Source: Aeromicrobium chenweiae (GTDB taxonomy: Bacteria; Actinomycetota; Actinomycetes; Propionibacteriales; Nocardioidaceae). Taken from it: a DNA stretch of 64,000 bases. Location: NCBI RefSeq assembly GCF_003065605.1, contig NZ_CP026952.1:186001-250000 (forward strand). The letters run 5' to 3'. Positions 58,874-64,000 of the stretch are shown here, piece by piece. The notes under the pieces were generated by a model that saw only the letters and a program-made list of their open reading frames with translations, did no database searches and had not been told where the DNA came from. The position numbers were made by a program, and so were the translations under genes. Within the stretch, counting starts at the first letter, position 1. Every line of letters begins with the position of its first letter.

Positions 58874-59674
58874 ATGGATTATCAAGACATCACCGTCGAG
58901 ACCCGCGAGGAAGGCATCACCTGGCTGACGCTGAACAGGTCGGCGTCGATGAACGCGTACACCTCGTTGACGGTGCAGGAGTGCACGCACGCGGTGGGGG
59001 TCTTCGCCGCTGACGACTCATCCAGGGTGCTGGTGATCACCGGCGCCGGACGCGGATTCTGCTCCGGCGGTGACGTCAAGAGCCAGGTCGAGCTCGAGGT
59101 CGCGGACACGCGCGTGCTGGGTCATGCGACGGTCATGCGCGAGGGCTTCCACCCGCTGACCCGTGCCATGCGCCAGCTCGACAAGCCAGTCATCGGGATG
59201 ATCAACGGGCCGGCCATGGCGGGCGGACTGGTCCTGGCGCTTTTGACGGACATCCGGGTGGCGAGCGACCGTGCGACCTTCGGTGATCCGTCCGGATCCG
59301 TGGGGCTGCTCCCTGATGAGGGAGGGGCCTGGCTCTTCCCCCGAGTCATGGGCCTGGAGCGAGCGTTGCGCATGACGCTGCTCGCGGAGACATACGGAGC
59401 CGATCAGGCGCTCAGCCTGGGTCTGGTCAGTGAGGTCGTGCCGCACGACGAGCTGGAGGACAGAGTCCTGTCCCTCGCTCGTACCTTGGCCGCGCGCGCC
59501 CCTCTGGCGGTCCGCCTCGCCAAGCGGATGATGATCCGCGCCCAGGAGTCGACGATGTCGCAGGCCCTGGACGACGCCGAGCTCGCAGTCATGATCACCA
59601 ACGACAGCGCGGACTTCGCCGAGGGCGTGGCCGCGTTCCTCGGGCGTCGTGCGCCGCGATTCGAAGGCCGATGA
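58874..59674 (+). CDS. Enoyl-CoA hydratase/isomerase (crotonase family), copy 2
   Basis: 266 residues. Oxyanion-hole segments ITGAGRGFCSGGDVKSQV (about 57-74) and NGPAMAGGLVLALLTDIRVA (about 113-132), with a Glu at PDEGGAWLFPR. More canonical than copy 1. ATG 58874 is preceded by GAAGAGGTG. The acyl-CoA ligase start overlaps its stop (ATGA), so the two are coupled. Confidence 0.9.
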   Translation: MDYQDITVETREEGITWLTLNRSASMNAYTSLTVQECTHAVGVFAADDSSRVLVITGAGRGFCSGGDVKSQVELEVADTRVLGHATVMREGFHPLTRAMRQLDKPVIGMINGPAMAGGLVLALLTDIRVASDRATFGDPSGSVGLLPDEGGAWLFPRVMGLERALRMTLLAETYGADQALSLGLVSEVVPHDELEDRVLSLARTLAARAPLAVRLAKRMMIRAQESTMSQALDDAELAVMITNDSADFAEGVAAFLGRRAPRFEGR

Positions 59675-61218
59675 CCGAGGTGAGCGAGATGACCGCCAAC
59701 ATGAATGTGTCCTACACCCCGACCGCCCAGGCGGCACTCCATCCTGATCACCCGGCGCAGATCATGGCGGGCTCGGGGAAGGTCATGACGTACGCCGAGC
59801 TGGACGCTGAGTCCGCCCGGATCGCCCGATTGCTCCGAGAGCGCGGACTGCGCACGGGTGACCATGTGGCGCTGCTTGTCGGGAACCACGAGCGCACCCT
59901 GCAGTTGTGCTGGGCGGCTCAACGCTCAGGTCTCTACTGGACGCCGCTCAACACTCGCTGGACGGTTGACGAGCTCACGCACGTCGTCAGTGACAGCGGA
60001 GCGGCGGCTCTTTTCGTTGCTGCCGACTTCATGGCGACCGGCCAGGAGATCGCCGAGCTCGTGCCCGCACTCAAGGTCCGGATCGGACTGGACGGCGGGG
60101 GAGGCCTGTTCGAGGGCCTCGAGCAGGCGTGCGCCGGGCTGTCCGGCGAGCCTCTGGACGACGAGTCCGAGGGGTGCGACATGTTGTACTCCTCCGGCAC
60201 GACCGGCAAACCCAAAGGGGTCAAGCCGGGCTCGGTCGGTGCCCCCTTCGGGACGCTGGACGCCACCACGACGGCGATCCGCAAGAACCACGGAATGACC
60301 GAGGACAGCGTGTTCCTCGCTGCCACCCCGTTGTTCCATGTCGCAGCCCTGGCGTCCGCGCTCACCTCACACCGCATTGGCGGCATCGTCGTGGTGCTGG
60401 AGCGTTTCGGCACCACAGCCTTCCTCAGCGCGGTGGAGACCTTCGGCGTCACCCACACGATGGTCGTCCCCACGATTCTCAGCCGCCTGCTCGAGGTGCC
60501 CGAGGAGAGTCGGGCGCAGCACGACCTCAGCAGCCTGGTCTTTGTGGGCCACGGTGGGGCGCCGTGTCCGGTCTCGATCAAGGACCGTTCCCTAGAGTGG
60601 CTTGGTCCGATCGTCTACGACTGCTGGGGCGCGACCGAGCGCCCCGGTCTCACGATGATCGGACCGGATGAGTGGCCACTCAAGAAGGGGTCCATCGGGC
60701 GTCCCATCTCCGGGGTGGCGCACGTTCTCGACGAGCAGGAGCGTGAGCTCCCGCCCGGTGAGGTCGGCTATTTCTACTGGTCGGGCAACAAGCCGTTTGA
60801 GTATCACCACGACCCAGTCAAGACCGCCGCGTCGCGCGACCACCGGGGTTGGTGCACCGTCGGCGACATGGGCTACATCGACGAGGACGGCTACCTGTTC
60901 ATCACCGACCGAGCCGCCCACATGATTATCACCGGCGGGGAGAACGTCTACCCGCTGGAGGTGGAGAACTTGCTCGTCGAGCACCCCAGAGTGCGGGATG
61001 TCGCGGTCATTGGTCGCGACGACGCCGACTACGGACAGCGGGTCGTCGCGGTCATCGAGCCCACGCCGGGCGACGAGGCCGGAAGCGAGCTGGCCGAGGA
61101 GTTGCTCGCCTTTTGCCGGAAACGGCTGGCGGGATACAAGTGCCCGCGCACGATCGAATTCCTGCCCCATCTACCGCGAAGTGCCACCGGCAAGCTCGTC
61201 AAACGCCTGCTGATCTGA
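59671..61218 (+). CDS. Acyl-CoA synthetase (AMP-forming)
   Basis: 515 residues, ANL superfamily. P-loop YSSGTTGKPKGV (about 172-183), YDCWGATERPG (A5 region), GDMGYIDEDGYLFITDR (about 399-415) and the C-terminal catalytic Lys region PRSATGKLVKRLL. Activates a carboxylic acid with ATP and CoA, the entry step for the block. In the lva pathway LvaE fills this position. Overlaps the hydratase stop; an ATG 18 nt on is possible. Confidence 0.92.
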   Translation: MTEVSEMTANMNVSYTPTAQAALHPDHPAQIMAGSGKVMTYAELDAESARIARLLRERGLRTGDHVALLVGNHERTLQLCWAAQRSGLYWTPLNTRWTVDELTHVVSDSGAAALFVAADFMATGQEIAELVPALKVRIGLDGGGGLFEGLEQACAGLSGEPLDDESEGCDMLYSSGTTGKPKGVKPGSVGAPFGTLDATTTAIRKNHGMTEDSVFLAATPLFHVAALASALTSHRIGGIVVVLERFGTTAFLSAVETFGVTHTMVVPTILSRLLEVPEESRAQHDLSSLVFVGHGGAPCPVSIKDRSLEWLGPIVYDCWGATERPGLTMIGPDEWPLKKGSIGRPISGVAHVLDEQERELPPGEVGYFYWSGNKPFEYHHDPVKTAASRDHRGWCTVGDMGYIDEDGYLFITDRAAHMIITGGENVYPLEVENLLVEHPRVRDVAVIGRDDADYGQRVVAVIEPTPGDEAGSELAEELLAFCRKRLAGYKCPRTIEFLPHLPRSATGKLVKRLLI

Positions 61219-61294
61219 GCCGGACGTCAATTCGTCCGAAATATGCCCACCAAATCGACCGAGGCCATTGAAGTGGATACCTAGCTCCGCTAAG

Positions 61295-61316
61295 TTGAAT
61301 CCGACCTCAACATCAA
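61295..61316. promoter_or_regulatory. Operator D
   Basis: TTGAAT-CCGACCTCAA-CATCAA, fourth copy of the block's motif, 36 nt upstream of the acyl-CoA dehydrogenase start. Confidence 0.65.
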
Positions 61317-61352
61317 CTACGTATCAGGCGCGGTCCTGGTCATGGAGGAAAC

Positions 61353-62570
61353 ATGCAGTTCGAGAAGTCCGACCGAGGTACGAAGTACGCAGAGCTGCTG
61401 CAAGCCTTCATGGACGAGGAGATCTACCCGGCCGAGCCGGTCTACGCCCAGCAGATGCGCGACTCCGGTGACCCGCACTTCTATCCGCCCGTTCTCGACG
61501 AGCTCAAGAAGGAGGCGAAGGCGCGAGGCCTCTGGAACCTCTTCAGCCCGCACCCCGAAACCGGTCCCGGTCTGACGAACCTGGAATACGCCCCGCTCGC
61601 CGAGATCATGGGTCGCAGCCTCCACCTCGCCCCAGAGGCGACGAACTGCGGAGCGCCCGACACCGGCAACATGGAGGTCCTGACGCTGTTCGGGACTGAC
61701 GAGCACAAGGAGAAGTGGCTGCGCCCACTCCTGGACGGCGAGATCCGGTCGGCGTTCGCGATGACCGAGCCGGCCGTGGCCAGCTCCGACGCGACCAATA
61801 TCCAGATGCGGATGGAGCGCGATGGCGACGACTACATCCTGAACGGACGCAAGTGGTGGACGTCGAACGCCCTGCACCGGAACTGCAAGGTCCTGATCGT
61901 CATGGGCAAGACCGACCCCTCGGCTGAGTCCTACCGTCAGCAGAGCATGATGGTCGTCCCGATCGACACCCCCGGCGTCACGATCGTCCGCTCCCTGCCG
62001 ATCTTCGGCTATCAGGACCGCGAGGGGCATGCGGAGGTACTGTTCGAGAACGTGCGCGTCCCGGCGACGGCGCTCCTGGCGAACGAGGGTGACGGCTTCC
62101 TGATCAGCCAGTCGCGGCTGGGGCCAGGCCGGATCCACCACTGCATGCGCTCAATCGGTGCAGCCGAGCGCGCCCTTGACCTGATGATCGATCGGGCCAA
62201 GTCGCGCTCGACCTTCGGTGCCCCGCTGGCCGACCGCGCGAACATCCAGGACTGGATCGCCGAGTCGCGGGTCGAGATCGAGATGGTGCGCCTGCTGACG
62301 ATGAAAGCGGCTTGGCTCATGGACACAGTCGGCAACAAGCACGCGCGGGTCGAGATCGCGGCGATCAAGGTCGCCGCGCCGTCGATGGCCTTGAAAGTCA
62401 TCGACCGGGCGATCCAGGTGCACGGTGGTGGCGGGCTCTCCGACGACTTCCCCCTGGCCGAGATGTTTGCCCAGCAGCGCACGCTGCGCTTCGCGGACGG
62501 TCCGGACGAGGTGCACAAGCGCGTGATCGCCCGCCAGGAGATGCGGCGTCGGGACAAGGCGAACGCATGA
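61353..62570 (+). CDS. Acyl-CoA dehydrogenase of the ACAD10/11 (LvaC-like) type
   Basis: 405 residues. FAD-binding segments [16 protein letters not shown] (about 134-149) and KWWTSNAL, and [20 protein letters not shown] (about 285-304). The C-terminal substrate region reads ADGPDEVH (about 385-392) instead of the GTSEI-type motif of ordinary acyl-CoA dehydrogenases; I associate this variant with ACAD10/11 and LvaC, which act on 4-phosphoacyl-CoA. The APH-like kinase gene lies two genes downstream. Operator D and GGAGGAAAC precede the ATG. Confidence 0.9.
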   Translation: MQFEKSDRGTKYAELLQAFMDEEIYPAEPVYAQQMRDSGDPHFYPPVLDELKKEAKARGLWNLFSPHPETGPGLTNLEYAPLAEIMGRSLHLAPEATNCGAPDTGNMEVLTLFGTDEHKEKWLRPLLDGEIRSAFAMTEPAVASSDATNIQMRMERDGDDYILNGRKWWTSNALHRNCKVLIVMGKTDPSAESYRQQSMMVVPIDTPGVTIVRSLPIFGYQDREGHAEVLFENVRVPATALLANEGDGFLISQSRLGPGRIHHCMRSIGAAERALDLMIDRAKSRSTFGAPLADRANIQDWIAESRVEIEMVRLLTMKAAWLMDTVGNKHARVEIAAIKVAAPSMALKVIDRAIQVHGGGGLSDDFPLAEMFAQQRTLRFADGPDEVHKRVIARQEMRRRDKANA

Positions 62571-63355
62571 GCAACCCTCGGAGCCTGTCCCTCGAGGGGA
62601 AGACCGCGATCGTCACGGGTGCGTCCCGAGGCATCGGGCTGGCGATCGCGCGCTCGTTCCACGACCTCGGCGCCAATGTGGTCCTCACCTCGCGCACGGC
62701 CGCTTCCGCGGAGGCGGCAGCGGAGGGCGTCGGCGAGCGTGCCATGGGCTTCGAGGCGCACGCGACGTCCCAGGAGCGCGCCTGCGCCTGCGTCGACGAG
62801 ACGCTGGCCAAGTTCGGCAGCATCGACATCCTAGTGAACAACGCCGGCACGAACCCGGCGTACGGCCCTGTCATCGACCAGGACTACGGACGCTTCAGCA
62901 AGACGCTGGAGGTCAACCTCTGGGCACCCGTGCTCTGGACGTCGCTGGTGGTCAAGTCCTGGATGGGCGAGCACGGTGGCTCCATCATCAACACCTCGTC
63001 CGTCGGTGGTCTCGCCGTCGGCCCGGACCTGGGCGTCTACCACGTGTCAAAGGCCGCGTTGATCCATCTGACGAAGCAGCTGGCCTTCGAGCTGGGCCCG
63101 AAGGTCCGGGTCAACGCCGTCGCTCCCGGTGTCGTGCGGACGAAGCTGTCCGAGGCGTTGTGGCAGGAGCGCGAGGATGAGGTCGCCCAGGGGACCCCCT
63201 TGGGTCGTATCGGCGAGCCGGAGGACGTCAGCGCGGCCGTCTCCTTCTTGGCGTCCGACGCCAGCAGCTGGATCACCGGCACGACGACGGTCATCGACGG
63301 CGGACAGATCCTCGGCAAGATCGAGGAAGCGCCGCCGGCAGCGGACCGGAGCTGA
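62567..63355 (+). CDS. Short-chain dehydrogenase/reductase (LvaD-like position)
   Basis: 262 residues. TGASRGIG (about 18-25), [10 protein letters not shown] (about 88-97), catalytic Ser in INTSSVGG, and [10 protein letters not shown] (YxxxK). Matches the 3-oxoacyl reductase/3-hydroxyacyl-CoA dehydrogenase style of SDR. The ATG overlaps the dehydrogenase stop by 4 nt. It could oxidise the 3-hydroxyacyl-CoA formed downstream. Confidence 0.92.
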   Translation: MSNPRSLSLEGKTAIVTGASRGIGLAIARSFHDLGANVVLTSRTAASAEAAAEGVGERAMGFEAHATSQERACACVDETLAKFGSIDILVNNAGTNPAYGPVIDQDYGRFSKTLEVNLWAPVLWTSLVVKSWMGEHGGSIINTSSVGGLAVGPDLGVYHVSKAALIHLTKQLAFELGPKVRVNAVAPGVVRTKLSEALWQEREDEVAQGTPLGRIGEPEDVSAAVSFLASDASSWITGTTTVIDGGQILGKIEEAPPAADRS

Positions 63356-63358
63356 TCG

Positions 63359-64000
63359 GTGCACCCCCACGTCGAGAGTCAGGGCGTCGGCGTCGAGGAC
63401 GTCGGGGTCACCGAGGTCTTCGTCGACCTGGACATCGAGCACACCGAGCCCCTGCGGTACGAGCGTGTGGGCAAAGGGCAGTCCAACCTGACCTTTGCGG
63501 TGACCGATGGCGATGGCCGGCAGTGGATCCTGCGTCGGCCGCCGCTCGGCGCCCTGCTCCACTCGGCCCACGACGTAGGCCGGGAGGCGCGCATCCTCAA
63601 CGCCTTGGGGCCGACCGCTGTGCCGTCGCCCCACGTGCTGGGTCTGCGGACCTCGCTCGAACCTCCAGTCCTGGTCATGGGGCACGTCGATGGCCTGGTC
63701 ATCGACGACATGGAGGCCGCTGCTGCGACCTCCGCCTCCGTACGGAGGCGCGTGGGGGGCGACATGGCCCGCACGCTCGCAGCCATCCACGCGGTGGACC
63801 TCGAACAAGCCGGACTGGCCTCGTTGGCGAGCCACGGGTCCTACGCCCAACGCCAGCTTCGCCGATGGTCGGCGCAGTGGGAGCAGTCCAGGATCGGCGA
63901 GCTGCGTGAGGTAGACATGCTTACGGCGCGGCTCCGGGCTGCCGCACCGGCACGTGAGGAGCTCACGCTCGTGCACGGCGACTTCCACATCAGGAACGTG
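63359..64000 (+). CDS. APH-type phosphotransferase (LvaA-like), cut by right edge
   Basis: The frame from GTG 63359 stays open to the window end (214 codons). Kinase-like features: GKGQSNLTFAV (about 42-52, nucleotide-binding loop), WILRRPPLG (Lys/Arg strand), and the Brenner loop HGDFHIRN at about 206-213. Related proteins include aminoglycoside phosphotransferase-like kinases, the N-terminal part of ACAD10/11 and LvaA, which phosphorylates 4-hydroxyacyl-CoA. The GTG is 3 nt after the SDR stop. The C-terminus is outside the window. Confidence 0.88.
   Translation, partial: MHPHVESQGVGVEDVGVTEVFVDLDIEHTEPLRYERVGKGQSNLTFAVTDGDGRQWILRRPPLGALLHSAHDVGREARILNALGPTAVPSPHVLGLRTSLEPPVLVMGHVDGLVIDDMEAAAATSASVRRRVGGDMARTLAAIHAVDLEQAGLASLASHGSYAQRQLRRWSAQWEQSRIGELREVDMLTARLRAAAPAREELTLVHGDFHIRNV

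Overview
The window is high-GC DNA, dense with GTG starts and 1-4 bp ATGA/GTGA gene overlaps. Together with upp-tadA, the Dpp-type importer, the heterodimeric CrtYc/CrtYd cyclase, DesA3-type desaturase/reductase genes, DUF2243 and many TetR genes, it points to an actinobacterium, most likely Nocardioidaceae (Aeromicrobium/Nocardioides-like). The genus is an inference from gene content and was not searched. It is ordinary chromosome plus, from about 51.7 kb to the right edge, a catabolic block with its own regulator. No insertion sequence, prophage, CRISPR array or rRNA was seen.

Layout. 0-6.3 kb: 5' end of upp (minus), the TadA-associated protein and tadA, a three-part inverted-repeat element, an MDR oxidoreductase/LLM/GNAT operon, and a luciferase-like monooxygenase with its FMN reductase. 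6.4-15.0 kb: a minus-strand operon for peptide uptake and handling (binding protein, two permeases, double ATPase, LD-carboxypeptidase, SIS protein, M19 dipeptidase, kinase), best read as import and recycling of cell-wall peptides. 15.2-17.6 kb: M20 peptidase, beta-lactamase-fold serine hydrolase, tRNA-Ser(CGA). 17.6-25.3 kb: a TetR/SDR divergent pair with two operators, a branched-chain amino-acid operon (Val/Leu dehydrogenase, E1alpha, E1beta, E2), then a secreted alpha/beta hydrolase and TetR pair with twin operators. 25.4-37.8 kb: H1-like Lys/Ala protein, aldo/keto reductase, lipoate ligase, desaturase with its ferredoxin reductase, MalY-like enzyme, CsbD behind a SigB-like promoter, hydrolase lipoprotein, cation/proton antiporter, LytR_C and VapB-like proteins, PAP2 protein.

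37.3-51.1 kb: GMC oxidoreductase and EEP nuclease, then a full carotenoid locus: idi, CDP-alcohol transferase, CrtD-like desaturase, CruC-like GT2, CruF-like hydratase, CrtA-like monooxygenase, a BrkB-like membrane protein, CrtYc, CrtYd, crtB, crtI, crtE. Together they predict a monocyclic carotenoid whose open end is hydroxylated, desaturated, probably oxidised and glycosylated.

51.7-64.0 kb: a 474-bp gene-poor junction, then TetR, MaoC (minus), enoyl-CoA hydratase, a four-gene ABC importer, a second enoyl-CoA hydratase, acyl-CoA ligase, an acyl-CoA dehydrogenase with the DGPDEVH signature, an SDR, and an APH-type phosphotransferase cut by the right edge. The last four genes match the logic of the levulinate (lva) and ACAD10/11 route, in which a 4-hydroxyacyl-CoA is phosphorylated and the phosphate then eliminated. 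Four copies of one 22-bp palindromic motif sit in front of tetR, between maoC and the hydratase (two), and in front of the dehydrogenase, which ties the block together as one regulon. This importer plus phospho-elimination system is the most novel item in the window.
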